64,000 bases of DNA. It comes from Microbacterium sp. LWS13-1.2. GTDB taxonomy: Bacteria > Actinomycetota > Actinomycetes > Actinomycetales > Microbacteriaceae. A program made the position numbers and the translations under genes. Positions 8,849 through 16,893 of the stretch are shown one piece after another. The number at the start of each line of letters is the position of its first letter. Position 1 is the stretch's first letter. Location: the NCBI RefSeq assembly GCF_040144835.1, contig NZ_CP151632.1:558001-622000 (forward strand), given 5' to 3'. A model generated the notes under the pieces. The model made no database searches. It worked only from the letters and a program-made list of their open reading frames with translations, and was not told where the DNA came from.

Positions 8849-11098
8849 ATGACCGAGACCGTTCCCCCCGCCCAGTCCTCGTCGCTGCGGCGCCTGGTGC
8901 CGCGGATCTTCTCGCGCTCCGCGCGCCGGGATGACGTCGAGCAGCTCCTGCGAACGGTGCGCACGCACCACCCGAAGGGCGATCTGTCGATCGTCGAGCG
9001 CGCCTACTCGGTCGCCGAGAAGGCGCACTCCGGGCAGGCTCGCCAGAGCGGCGAGCCGTACATCACCCACCCGCTCGCCGTGGCGCAGATCCTCGCGGAT
9101 CTCGGGCTCGGCCCCCGGGCCATCGCCGCCGCGCTCCTCCACGACACCGTCGAAGACACCGACTACTCGCTCGAGACGCTCACGAGCGAGTTCGGCGACG
9201 AGGTCGCCATGCTCGTCGACGGCGTGACCAAGCTCGACAAGGTCAAATACGGCGAGAGCGCGCAGGCCGAGACGGTCCGCAAGATGATCGTCGCGATGTC
9301 GCGCGACATCCGCGTGCTCCTCATCAAACTGGCCGACCGCCTGCACAACGCGCGCACATGGGGATTCGTCCCGCCCGAAAAGGCGCGCAAGAAGGCCACC
9401 GAGACCCTCGAGATCTACGCGCCCCTCGCGCACCGGCTCGGCATCCAGGCGATCAAGTCCGAGCTCGAGGATCTCTCGTTCGCGGTGCTGCACCCGAAGC
9501 TCTACGCCGAGATCGACAGCCTGGTCAAGCAGCGCACCCCGCAGCGCGAGCAGTACGTGCAGAACGTCATCGCCTCCGTCGACAGCGACCTTCGGGAACT
9601 GCGGATCCGCGGTCGCGTGATGGGCCGGCCGAAGCAGCTGTACTCCGTGTATCAGAAGATGGTGGTGCGCGGCCGCGAGTTCGACGACATCTACGACCTC
9701 ATCGGCATCCGCGTGCTCGTGGGCAGCGTTCGCGACTGCTACGCCGTGCTCGGCGCGATCCACGCACGCTGGACGCCGCTTCCGGGGCGCTTCAAGGACT
9801 ACATCGCGACACCGAAGTTCAACCTCTACCAGTCGCTGCACACCACGGTCATCGGTCCCGGCGGCCGCACCGTCGAGATCCAGATCCGCACGCACGAGAT
9901 GCACCAGCAGGCGGAGTACGGCGTCGCCGCCCACTGGAAGTACAAAGAGCAGATGAACGGCGCCAAGCCGGACTCCAAGTCCCTCGACACCGACATGGCC
10001 TGGCTCGCCCACATCTCCGACTGGCAGGCCGAGACGGCCGACCCGGGGGAGTTCCTCGACTCGCTGCGCTTCGAGATCGGCGCCAAGGAGGTCTACGTCT
10101 TCACGCCCAAGGGCCGCGTGATCGGGCTTCCTGCGGGTGCGACCCCCGTGGACTTCGCCTACGCGGTGCACACCGAGGTGGGTCACCGTACGATGGGCGC
10201 GAAGGTGAACGGCCGCCTGGTGCCGCTGGAATCCGAGTTGAAGAGCGGCGACGTCGTCGAGGTGTTCACCTCGAAGAACCCCGATGCCGGACCGAGTCAG
10301 GACTGGCTCGGGTTCGTCCGGAGCACCCGCGCGCGCAACAAGATCCGCGGCTGGTTCACGAAGGAGCGCCGCGAGGAGGCGATCGAGCAGGGCAAGGAGT
10401 CGATCGCACGCGCGATGCGCCGGCAGAACCTCCCCTTGCAGCGGCTCATGAGCCAGGACTCGTTCACCGAGGTCGCCCACCTGCTGCGCTATGAGGACGT
10501 CTCGGCGCTGTACGCCGCGGTCGGCGAAGGTCACGTCTCGACCCAGTCGGTGATCGAGAAGGTCACCGCGCTGGTCGCCGCCAACGACACGACGACCGGT
10601 CCGATCGACCTGCCGGTCGTCGGACGGACCCGCGCACCGCGCGGCGGCGACTCGGGAGTCCTCGTCCGCGGCGCCCCCGACATCCTGGTCAAGCTCGCGA
10701 AGTGCTGCACCCCGGTGCCGGGCGATGAGGTCGTCGGCTTCGTGACCCGCGGCAGCGGCGTCTCGGTGCACCGGACGGACTGCACCAACGTCAAGTCCCT
10801 GATGGACAACCCGGAGCGCATGATCGACGTCGAGTGGGCTCCCACGACGAAGAGCGTGTTCCTCGTGCAGATCCAGGTCGAGGCGCTCGACCGCTCGGGC
10901 CTGTTGAGCGACGTCACCCGCGTGCTCAGCGAGCACCACGTGAACATCCTCTCGGCGACGGTCTCGACGTCGAACGACCGCCTGGCTCTCAGCCGCTTCG
11001 TGTTCGAGATGGGCGACATCGTCCACCTCGACCGGGTGCTCAACGCCGTGCGCCGCATCGACGCCGTCTACGACGTGTACCGCGTCACGTCCTCCTGA
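8849..11098 (+). CDS. rel: Bifunctional (p)ppGpp synthetase/hydrolase Rel
   Basis: This is the stringent-response enzyme, 749 residues. The HD hydrolase domain is intact (His74, HDTVED beginning at 98). The synthetase domain has the RFKD motif at 314-317, the RXKD form found in bifunctional Rel proteins, followed by the Tyr-containing [11 protein letters not shown] (about 405-465), a zinc-finger region with the CC pair in [12 protein letters not shown], and the C-terminal ACT domain are all present. The last 31 bases overlap, tail to tail, the minus-strand gene at 11068-11637. Confidence 0.96.
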   Translation: MTETVPPAQSSSLRRLVPRIFSRSARRDDVEQLLRTVRTHHPKGDLSIVERAYSVAEKAHSGQARQSGEPYITHPLAVAQILADLGLGPRAIAAALLHDTVEDTDYSLETLTSEFGDEVAMLVDGVTKLDKVKYGESAQAETVRKMIVAMSRDIRVLLIKLADRLHNARTWGFVPPEKARKKATETLEIYAPLAHRLGIQAIKSELEDLSFAVLHPKLYAEIDSLVKQRTPQREQYVQNVIASVDSDLRELRIRGRVMGRPKQLYSVYQKMVVRGREFDDIYDLIGIRVLVGSVRDCYAVLGAIHARWTPLPGRFKDYIATPKFNLYQSLHTTVIGPGGRTVEIQIRTHEMHQQAEYGVAAHWKYKEQMNGAKPDSKSLDTDMAWLAHISDWQAETADPGEFLDSLRFEIGAKEVYVFTPKGRVIGLPAGATPVDFAYAVHTEVGHRTMGAKVNGRLVPLESELKSGDVVEVFTSKNPDAGPSQDWLGFVRSTRARNKIRGWFTKERREEAIEQGKESIARAMRRQNLPLQRLMSQDSFTEVAHLLRYEDVSALYAAVGEGHVSTQSVIEKVTALVAANDTTTGPIDLPVVGRTRAPRGGDSGVLVRGAPDILVKLAKCCTPVPGDEVVGFVTRGSGVSVHRTDCTNVKSLMDNPERMIDVEWAPTTKSVFLVQIQVEALDRSGLLSDVTRVLSEHHVNILSATVSTSNDRLALSRFVFEMGDIVHLDRVLNAVRRIDAVYDVYRVTSS

Positions 11099-11637
11099 AG
11101 CGCGGCGGTCATCATCTCCCGCAGGCAGGCGAGGGCCGCGTGCTTGTGGGGGAGCGTGCCAGCCTCGAGCCGCGCGATCGCGCGGGTCGAGGCACCCGGA
11201 TCCGAGCCCGCCAGCAGGCGCGCCGCTCGCGTGTGCTCGGCGTCGCCCACGCGGGCGAGGTCCGCGAGCGTGCGTTCGGGGGTGGTCACGTGCACGCCCC
11301 CGATCAGGTGCAGGTCCTCCGCGGTGACGGCGAGGTCGCGGTAGACGAGCTGCCGATCGGGCACGACGTGGAGGCGGCGCGACACGGCACGCTGCACGGT
11401 GTGACGCGCAGGCGGCGCGGGCAGTCCGCCGTGGATCCATGCCGCGGTCAGATGCGTGGCCGCAAGGGTGTCACCGAGTGTGCGCACCAGCGAGCCGGCG
11501 CGCAGCGCCGGCGTCTCGACCGCATCGGCGGGCATGTAGGCGTCGCCCAGCGACACCAGGTGCCCGTCGAGGCAGGCGGCCGTCAGCTCGGCGTTCGAGA
11601 GCCGGTCATCCGCGAAGTACAGGAAGGGCGATCCCAC
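11068..11637 (-). CDS. AbiEi-like antitoxin-family protein (hypothetical)
   Basis: This 189-residue protein resembles the actinobacterial proteins often labelled type IV toxin-antitoxin AbiEi-family antitoxins. The characteristic segments are [19 protein letters not shown] in the middle, a region like [13 protein letters not shown], and [19 protein letters not shown] toward the C-terminus. No partner toxin (AbiEii-type nucleotidyltransferase) lies beside it, so an abortive-infection role is doubtful. I start at the GTG at 11637 because CAGACT ends six bases upstream of it; a GTG at 11655 would add six residues. Its 3' end overlaps the end of rel by 31 bp in the opposite direction. Confidence 0.65.
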   Translation of the reverse strand: MGSPFLYFADDRLSNAELTAACLDGHLVSLGDAYMPADAVETPALRAGSLVRTLGDTLAATHLTAAWIHGGLPAPPARHTVQRAVSRRLHVVPDRQLVYRDLAVTAEDLHLIGGVHVTTPERTLADLARVGDAEHTRAARLLAGSDPGASTRAIARLEAGTLPHKHAALACLREMMTAALQEDVTRYTS

Positions 11638-11649
11638 GTCCGAAGTCTG
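11635..11649 (-). promoter_or_regulatory. Leaderless promoter of the AbiEi-like gene
   Basis: On the minus strand, CAGACT (11649 to 11644) is followed by six bases and the GTG at 11637-11635. There is no ribosome site. The spacing matches the other leaderless starts in the window and selects the shorter start. Confidence 0.45.
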
Positions 11650-11734
11650 CCGCACCGTCGCCGGACGACGGATGCCGCCGCCGGCCGCCTGTGGACAACC
11701 CGGGCGCCGAGGACGTCACGCCTCGAACGACGGC

Positions 11735-13450
11735 TCAGCCGCCGAGCGCCTTGAGCCACGTACGCCGCGCCTCCAGCGCGTCGGACGCGTTCGCGATCGC
11801 CCGCTCGTCGCCCGACTTCTTGGCTGCCTCGAGTTCGTCCTCCAGCTTGCGGATCGCATCCGTCAGCTGGCGGGTCATGTCGTTCGCGCGGGCCTTCTGC
11901 TCCGGGTCGTTGCGCTTCCAGTCGGCCTCCTCGCGCGAGCGCAGGGCGTTCTCGATGCGACGCAGCTCGTCGTCGAGCGAGCGCTCGGTGTCGCGCGGGA
12001 AGATCCGGCCGACCTCGTCCCAGCGCCGCTGCACGGCCGTCAGGGTCGCACGCGCCTTCGCGATGTCGCGTTCGTCGGAGACGGGCTTCGCCTCCTCGAG
12101 AAGCGCCCGCTTCTGCTCGATCTTCTCGCGCGAGGCCTCGAGATCAGCGGTCTCCCGCTCGATCCGTGCGCCGTACAGCGCATCGCCTGCAGCCTTGAAC
12201 CGCGCCCACAGGGCGTCGTCCACCTTCTTGCCGGCACGACCGGCCGTCTTCCACTCGTCGAGCAGCTCACGGTAGGCGGGGATGCCGTCCTCGCCCTTCG
12301 GGGCGAGGGCCTCGGCCCTCTCGACCAGGCGGGTCTTGCGGTCGCGAACGCCCTTGTGCGCCTCGTCCAGCTCGGCGTAGAACGCGCGGCGGTGCTTGTC
12401 CACCGTTGCCCGGGCGTCGCGGAATCGCTTCCACAGCTGCTGGGCGGTCGACTTGGGCAGTCGAGGTCCGTTCTGCTGCTGCGCCTGCCACTGGTCGAAG
12501 AGCGCGTTCAGCTCGGTGGTCGCCTGCTTCCACTGCACGGTGCGCGGGTCGCGGGTGGCCAGGGCCTCGGCCTTCTCGACGAGTTCGGTGCGCGCCTTCA
12601 CCGCGTCGTCGACGGCCTCGCGGGCGGCGACGGCCTCGGTCTCGGACTCGGCGGCGAGGGTCTTCGTGAGTGCGGCGACGCGAGCGACCAGGCTCGCGAG
12701 ATCGCCGACGGCCGCGGCGTCCTGCAGCTTGCCGTTGATGGTGCGGGCGGTCGAGCGCAGGTCGGACGCGGATGCCCCGCCGCGGCGGTGGCGCACTTCG
12801 AGCAGCGTCACCTCGCTCGCCAGGTCGTTGTACTTGCGCTGGAAGTAGGCGAGCGCCTCTTCGGCCGAGCCGTCGGGGTACTGTCCCACGACCCGCCACC
12901 CGTCGGCCTCGCGGACCGAGACGGTACCGTCGTCGTCGACACGGCCCCACGGTTCACCCGCAGACGCGGCAGCGGCGGACGGGACCGTCTCGACGATGAC
13001 CTCGACAACCTCGACCTCGGTCACACCGGACTCGTCCACGACCTCGACGACGTCCACCCCGACGACCTCGATGTCGACGACCTCGGGCTCGCCCTCGGCC
13101 GCGTCGTCGCCGGCTGCGGGCATCTCGTTCGGGGCCGATTCCTCAGCTGCGGCAGGCTCCGCCACCTCAGTGGGCTCCACCGCGTCAGCCGATTCCTCGG
13201 CGGCGGCGAGCTCTTCCACCTCAGCCGGTTCCACCGCGTCAGCGGGTTCATCGGCCGCGGCGGGCTCGCCGGCGGAGGCTGGATCCTCGACGTCTGTCGG
13301 TGGCGCCGCGACATCCGCCTCGGCGGGGGCTGCGGCATCCGCGTTCTCCGCCGTCTCGGCGTCGTCCACGCTGGTCGGGTTCTCGTTGCCGGCGCCTCCG
13401 GGGAGCTCGGTGGCGTCGGTCTCGGGCTGGGAGTCTGCTGCGGCAGTCAC
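11735..13450 (-). CDS. DUF349-repeat protein
   Basis: This 571-residue cytosolic protein has two parts. Residues 1 to about 185 are acidic, rich in Ala, Glu, Pro and Val, and probably disordered. The rest is built from long charged helices with several DUF349 repeats, recognisable by the spaced tryptophans (WKQATTELNALFDQWQ, ALWARFKAAGDALY, RRWDEVGRIF). DUF349 proteins are widespread in actinobacteria and their function is not established. The GTG at 13450 is preceded by GAGG at the right distance; a GTG at 13459 is the alternative. A 54-bp tandem repeat encodes part of the acidic region. Confidence 0.8.
   Translation of the reverse strand: MTAAADSQPETDATELPGGAGNENPTSVDDAETAENADAAAPAEADVAAPPTDVEDPASAGEPAAADEPADAVEPAEVEELAAAEESADAVEPTEVAEPAAAEESAPNEMPAAGDDAAEGEPEVVDIEVVGVDVVEVVDESGVTEVEVVEVIVETVPSAAAASAGEPWGRVDDDGTVSVREADGWRVVGQYPDGSAEEALAYFQRKYNDLASEVTLLEVRHRRGGASASDLRSTARTINGKLQDAAAVGDLASLVARVAALTKTLAAESETEAVAAREAVDDAVKARTELVEKAEALATRDPRTVQWKQATTELNALFDQWQAQQQNGPRLPKSTAQQLWKRFRDARATVDKHRRAFYAELDEAHKGVRDRKTRLVERAEALAPKGEDGIPAYRELLDEWKTAGRAGKKVDDALWARFKAAGDALYGARIERETADLEASREKIEQKRALLEEAKPVSDERDIAKARATLTAVQRRWDEVGRIFPRDTERSLDDELRRIENALRSREEADWKRNDPEQKARANDMTRQLTDAIRKLEDELEAAKKSGDERAIANASDALEARRTWLKALGG
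13140..13247 (-). repeat. 54-bp tandem duplication in the DUF349 gene
   Basis: Two consecutive, diverged copies (13140-13193 and 13194-13247) encode an 18-residue acidic unit of the type ADAVEP-E-V-E-A-A-EES. A partial third copy follows. The repeat keeps the reading frame, so copy-number change would only lengthen the linker. Confidence 0.6.
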
Positions 13451-13502
13451 GGGATGCACCTCATCGCGGCTCGCACCGTCTGTAGGGAGTAGGACGGCTC
13501 AC

Positions 13503-13508
13503 AGCCTA
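13503..13508 (-). promoter_or_regulatory. -10 element of the DUF349 gene
   Basis: On the minus strand TAGGCT runs from 13508 to 13503, giving a leader of about 45 bases before the GTG at 13450. Confidence 0.35.
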
Positions 13509-13559
13509 GTACGGGGAAGGCCTCGCCTCCGATGCCGTTGCGGCTCGACAGGGGAGATG

Positions 13560-13868
13560 TCAGGGGGTCGGCGCCGGCGTCGCGCTCGGCTCCGGCGTCG
13601 CGGTCGGCGAGGGGGTCGGCTCCGGCGTCGTCGCCGTGGGAGTCGGGGTAGACGAGGGTGACGGAGCCGGGGCACCCGGACCGGCGACGAAGTACGCCGT
13701 CTGCGCGCCGATGAGGCCGAGGACGATGACCCCGCCGAGGATGCCGGCGATCAGATTGTCGCGGGTGCGGCGGCGCGCCTGCCCCTCGTGGAACTGGCGT
13801 CGCGCCTCATACAGACGCGCGCGCTCCCGCGCAGCCCGCGCATCACGGTTCTTGCCACCGGTCGCCAC
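13560..13868 (-). CDS. Small single-pass membrane protein with Pro/Thr-rich tail
   Basis: This 102-residue protein has no recognised family. A basic cytosolic N-terminus (many Arg/Lys, 1-36) is followed by one membrane helix (about 39-62, IAGILGGVIVLGLIGAQTAY). An outside tail of about 35 residues made almost only of Pro, Thr, Ser, Ala and Glu resembles a wall-spanning or O-glycosylated stalk. The GTG at 13868 follows a GAGGAGG ribosome site. It is transcribed away from rarA, upstream of the DUF349 gene on the same strand. Confidence 0.7.
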   Translation of the reverse strand: MATGGKNRDARAARERARLYEARRQFHEGQARRRTRDNLIAGILGGVIVLGLIGAQTAYFVAGPGAPAPSPSSTPTPTATTPEPTPSPTATPEPSATPAPTP

Positions 13869-13991
13869 GTGACCTCCTCGTTCACCTTGTCTCGGGCGCT
13901 TCGCCCTGCCCGCTCGCCCGGTGCGACCGAGGAAGTTCTCGGCGTGCCGGCCGTGCGGCGTGTGCCCTCGGGACGGCGCCCGGGCGGCTTG

Positions 13992-13997
13992 ATCCTA
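13992..13997 (-). promoter_or_regulatory. -10 element of the 13560-13868 gene
   Basis: TAGGAT on the minus strand (13997 to 13992) would give a leader of about 115 bases. It shares the 196-bp divergent region with the rarA promoter. Confidence 0.3.
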
Positions 13998-14052
13998 CGG
14001 GGCGGCACGACGGCGGCCAAACCGCCGCCGATCCGGTGTCGCGGGCGCGGGA

Positions 14053-14067
14053 TAGCCTGGTGACGTG
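14053..14067 (+). promoter_or_regulatory. Leaderless promoter of rarA
   Basis: TAGCCT at 14053-14058, six bases (GGTGAC), then the GTG at 14065. No ribosome site. Confidence 0.55.
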
Positions 14068-15447
14068 ACCAGTCCCACCGCGCTCTTCCAGGGGCTGACG
14101 CCCCTGGCCGTGCGCATGCGTCCGACCTCGCTCGACGAGGTGGCAGGGCAGTCGCACCTGCTGCAGCCCGGCTCACCCCTCGTGACGCTCGCCAATCCCG
14201 AGGCCGCGGCCCGCGCCGCGACGTCGGTGATCCTCTGGGGGCCGCCGGGAACCGGCAAGACCACGCTCGCGCAGGCCATCGCACGCTCATCGGGCCGGCG
14301 CTTCGTCGAGCTGTCCGCGGTCACCGCCGGCGTGCGCGACGTGCGCGAGGTCATGCAGGAGGCGCTCACCCAGCGCGATCTCTACGGGCAGTCCACGATC
14401 CTGTTCCTCGACGAGATCCATCGGTTCACCAAGGCGCAGCAGGACGCCCTGCTCCCGGGTGTCGAGAACGGCTGGGTCGTGCTCATCGCAGCGACCACCG
14501 AGAATCCGTCGTTCTCGATCATCTCGCCGCTGCTGTCGCGCTCGCTCCTGCTCACGCTCAAGCCCTTGACCGACGACGACCTCCGCATGCTCGTCGACCG
14601 GGCGGTCGCCGATCCCCGGGGCCTGTCGGGCGCCGTCGCGCTCGGCGACGAGGCCCGCGACGCGCTCGTGCGCCTCGCCTCGGGCGATGCCCGCCGGGCG
14701 CTGACGGCGCTCGAGGCCGCGGCGTCGCTCGCCGTCCCGCCCCAAGACGAGGACGACGACGAGGACGACGAGGCGGGCGGCGACGGCGAGGACGCAGCAG
14801 CGGCTGTCCCCGTGATCACTCCGGAACACGTCGCACAGGCCGTCGACCGTGCGCTGCTGCGCTACGACCGGCAGGGCGACGAGCACTACGACGTGATCAG
14901 CGCCTTCATCAAGTCCATCCGCGGCTCTGATGTGGATGCCGCGATGCACTACCTGGCGCGGATGATCGAGGCGGGGGAGGACCCGCGCTTCATCGCCCGG
15001 CGCCTCATCATCTCGGCCGCGGAAGACATCGGACTGGCCGACCCCCAGGCTCTGCCGATCGCGGTGGCGGCAGCCGATGCCGTGCAGCTCATCGGCATGC
15101 CCGAGGGCCGCATCCCGCTCGCGGAGGCGACCGCCTATCTGGCGACGACCGCCAAGTCCAACGCCGCGTACCTGGCCATCAACGCAGCGATCGCCGACGT
15201 GCGCGCCGGCGGCTTCGGACGCGTGCCGGTGCACCTGCGCGACGCGCATTACGCCGGTGCGAAGCGACTCGGGCACGGCAAGGGGTACGTGTATCCGCAC
15301 GACGCCGAGATCGGCATCGCCGCGCAGCAGTACCTGCCCGACGAGCTGCGCGGACGCCGGTACTACGAGCCGAAGGCGCTCGGTGCCGAACGCGATCTCC
15401 AGGCGCGTCTGGAGAAGATCCGCCGCATCCTCGACGGCGAGCGATGA
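14065..15447 (+). CDS. rarA: Replication-associated recombination ATPase RarA (MgsA)
   Basis: This AAA+ clamp-loader-like ATPase acts at stalled replication forks. It has 460 residues. Walker A GPPGTGKT is at 59-66, Walker B LFLDEIHR near 113-120, and TTENPSF follows. The C-terminal MgsA domain contains [17 protein letters not shown] and [21 protein letters not shown]. An unusual run of Asp and Glu (about residues 229-245, from DEDDDEDDE) is inserted between the ATPase lid and the tetramerisation domain. Gene 3' end followed by a 10-bp hairpin. Confidence 0.94.
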   Translation: MTSPTALFQGLTPLAVRMRPTSLDEVAGQSHLLQPGSPLVTLANPEAAARAATSVILWGPPGTGKTTLAQAIARSSGRRFVELSAVTAGVRDVREVMQEALTQRDLYGQSTILFLDEIHRFTKAQQDALLPGVENGWVVLIAATTENPSFSIISPLLSRSLLLTLKPLTDDDLRMLVDRAVADPRGLSGAVALGDEARDALVRLASGDARRALTALEAAASLAVPPQDEDDDEDDEAGGDGEDAAAAVPVITPEHVAQAVDRALLRYDRQGDEHYDVISAFIKSIRGSDVDAAMHYLARMIEAGEDPRFIARRLIISAAEDIGLADPQALPIAVAAADAVQLIGMPEGRIPLAEATAYLATTAKSNAAYLAINAAIADVRAGGFGRVPVHLRDAHYAGAKRLGHGKGYVYPHDAEIGIAAQQYLPDELRGRRYYEPKALGAERDLQARLEKIRRILDGER

Positions 15448-15474
15448 TCGCGTTCCGCATCGGGGCGGATCGCC

Positions 15475-15504
15475 CGGCAGCGGCTCCCCGCGCGGCCGCT
15501 GCCG
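15475..15504 (+). terminator. Hairpin terminator of rarA
   Basis: CGGCAGCGGC at 15475-15484 pairs perfectly with GCCGCTGCCG at 15495-15504 around a 10-base loop. It is 28 bases after the rarA stop and upstream of the rpsD promoter. Confidence 0.5.
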
Positions 15505-15544
15505 TCGCCGCGGGGCACTCATAAGAGCCAGGCGCCGGGTCTGG

Positions 15545-15550
15545 TAAGGT
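15545..15550 (+). promoter_or_regulatory. -10 element of rpsD
   Basis: TAAGGT at 15545-15550 would give a leader of about 145 bases for rpsD. S4 autoregulates its mRNA in other bacteria, so the leader may hold a regulatory fold, but I could not identify a conserved one. The 253 bases between rarA and rpsD contain nothing else I can support. Confidence 0.4.
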
Positions 15551-15700
15551 TGAGGGGCTCGAAACGCAGTTTTCGGGCATCCCCTCTCTTCCTGACCTAC
15601 CTTCCGGCATGCCCCGGCGTGCAGTCCGGACAGGGCGAAGACAGGGCGATACGTCCGCGGGCCGTGAAAGACACGGCCGCGTCATCGAAAGGAACACTTC

Positions 15701-16330
15701 GTGGCAACGAAGTCCCAGGACCGCCGCAAGGTCCGTCTCTCCCGCGCCCTCGGCGTCGCGCTGACCCCCAAGGCAGCCAAGTACCTCGAGAAGCGCCCCT
15801 ACGCGCCGGGTGAGCACGGCCGCACCAAGCGCAAGCAGGACAGCGACTACGCCGTCCGCCTCCGCGAGAAGCAGCGTCTGCGCGAGCAGTACGGCATCCG
15901 CGAGAAGCAGCTGCGCATCCAGTTCAACGAGGCCCGTCGCACCCAGGGTCTGACCGGTGAGAACCTCGTCGAGCAGCTCGAGATGCGTCTGGACGCCCTC
16001 GTGCTGCGTGCCGGCTTCGCCCGCACCACCGCGCAGGCGCGTCAGATGGTCGTGCACCGCCACATCCTCGTGGACGGCCAGCTCGTCGACCGCCCGTCGT
16101 TCCGCGTGAAGCCGGGTCAGCTCATCCACGTCAAGGCCAAGAGCGAGGGCATCGAGCCCTTCCAGGTCGCAGCGCTCGGCGGTCACGCCGAGGTCCTGCC
16201 GCCCGTTCCGGGCTACCTCGAGGTCGAGCTCGACAAGCTGCAGGCCCGTCTCGTGCGTCGCCCCAAGCGCGCCGAGGTCCCCGTGGTCTGCGACGTCCAG
16301 CTCGTCGTCGAGTACTACGCGGCTCGCTGA
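15701..16330 (+). CDS. rpsD: 30S ribosomal protein S4, zinc-free type
   Basis: S4 is a primary 16S rRNA-binding protein of the small subunit. It has 209 residues. After a basic N-terminus come KRPYAPGEHGR (about 31-41) and the S4 RNA-binding domain (LEMRLDALVLRAGFARTTAQARQMVVH, from about 94). The N-terminal region lacks the four zinc-binding cysteines of the C+ form, so it is the C- type. GTG start at 15701 with GAAAGGA at 15687-15693. It stands alone, away from the rpsM-rpsK-rpoA cluster, and ends in a strong hairpin. Confidence 0.96.
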   Translation: MATKSQDRRKVRLSRALGVALTPKAAKYLEKRPYAPGEHGRTKRKQDSDYAVRLREKQRLREQYGIREKQLRIQFNEARRTQGLTGENLVEQLEMRLDALVLRAGFARTTAQARQMVVHRHILVDGQLVDRPSFRVKPGQLIHVKAKSEGIEPFQVAALGGHAEVLPPVPGYLEVELDKLQARLVRRPKRAEVPVVCDVQLVVEYYAAR

Positions 16331-16364
16331 CGCTTCGAGAGATCCAGCGACAGCAGTCGTACGA

Positions 16365-16399
16365 ACGAAGGGCGCCGGGATCTTCCCGGCGCCCTTCGT
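16365..16399 (+). terminator. Strong hairpin terminator of rpsD
   Basis: A perfect 16-bp stem, 16365-16380 with 16384-16399, and a three-base loop (TCT). No T-run follows. It is the strongest terminator-like structure in the first third of the window. Confidence 0.7.
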
Positions 16400-16450
16400 C
16401 GTCCCCGCCTCACCGTCATGGACAGTGGGCGTGCCATGAGCGTTTCGGCA

Positions 16451-16456
16451 TACGAT
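16451..16456 (+). promoter_or_regulatory. -10 element of the 16500 gene
   Basis: TACGAT at 16451-16456. A GAGGA ribosome site precedes the ATG at 16500. It may also serve alaS downstream. Confidence 0.35.
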
Positions 16457-16499
16457 GGTGGGATGCCGCGCCCCGGCGGCCCCGCGAGGAAGTGGTGAC

Positions 16500-16796
16500 A
16501 TGAAGAACCTCCTGTGGTTCCTGTTCGGCATCGCCGGCGGGTTCGTGCTCGCACACATGATGAACAAGGACCCGCGCGGCCACGAGATCCTCGCCGACGT
16601 CGACGCCCGCATCACGGAGTTCACCGATCGCATGGGCGACGCGTACCGCGAGCAGGAAGCCCGGTTCGCGGGTCTGGTCGGCGACGTGCGGGATGCCGCC
16701 GCCGATGCGGCGAACTCTGCCCGGGCCGCAGCGTCCGGTGTCGCCGAGAACGTCGCGGACGCCGTCGAAGACGCCGCCGACAAGCTCGCCGACTGA
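16500..16796 (+). CDS. Small membrane-anchored helical protein upstream of alaS
   Basis: This 98-residue protein has an N-terminal hydrophobic segment (LLWFLFGIAGGFVLAHMM, about 4-21) followed by an alanine-rich helix with regular charged residues, probably an amphipathic or coiled-coil helix on the cytoplasmic face. No enzyme motif is present. Small proteins of this kind lie between rpsD and alaS in related actinobacteria, and their function is not known to me. The ATG at 16500 follows GAGGA; upstream in-frame codons are not needed. Confidence 0.75.
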   Translation: MKNLLWFLFGIAGGFVLAHMMNKDPRGHEILADVDARITEFTDRMGDAYREQEARFAGLVGDVRDAAADAANSARAAASGVAENVADAVEDAADKLAD

Positions 16797-16893
16797 CCGC
16801 GGGGTCTTCTCCCGCCCGCACGCCCCCGGGCCCGTCGTCAGACGCCCGAACACGCCCGCACACGCACGCCCGCACGCACACGCAAGGACCCGC

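Noticed and set aside
8036-11440. A 1,134-codon open frame on the minus strand across secF and rel
   Set aside because: High-GC antisense shadow: Arg/Asp/Gly/His-rich composition, no motif, and it covers two clear genes.
11068-11637. Complete AbiE toxin-antitoxin system
   Set aside because: Only the antitoxin-like protein is present. The neighbours are rel and a DUF349 gene, with no nucleotidyltransferase toxin.
15550-15813. Small open frame before rpsD
   Set aside because: It spans the rpsD leader and 5' end in another frame, has no ribosome site and no similarity to known small proteins.
16846-16890. CACG/CGCC simple repeat before alaS as a T-box or regulatory element
   Set aside because: No T-box stem, anticodon-like specifier loop or terminator is visible. 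It is low-complexity GC-rich sequence.
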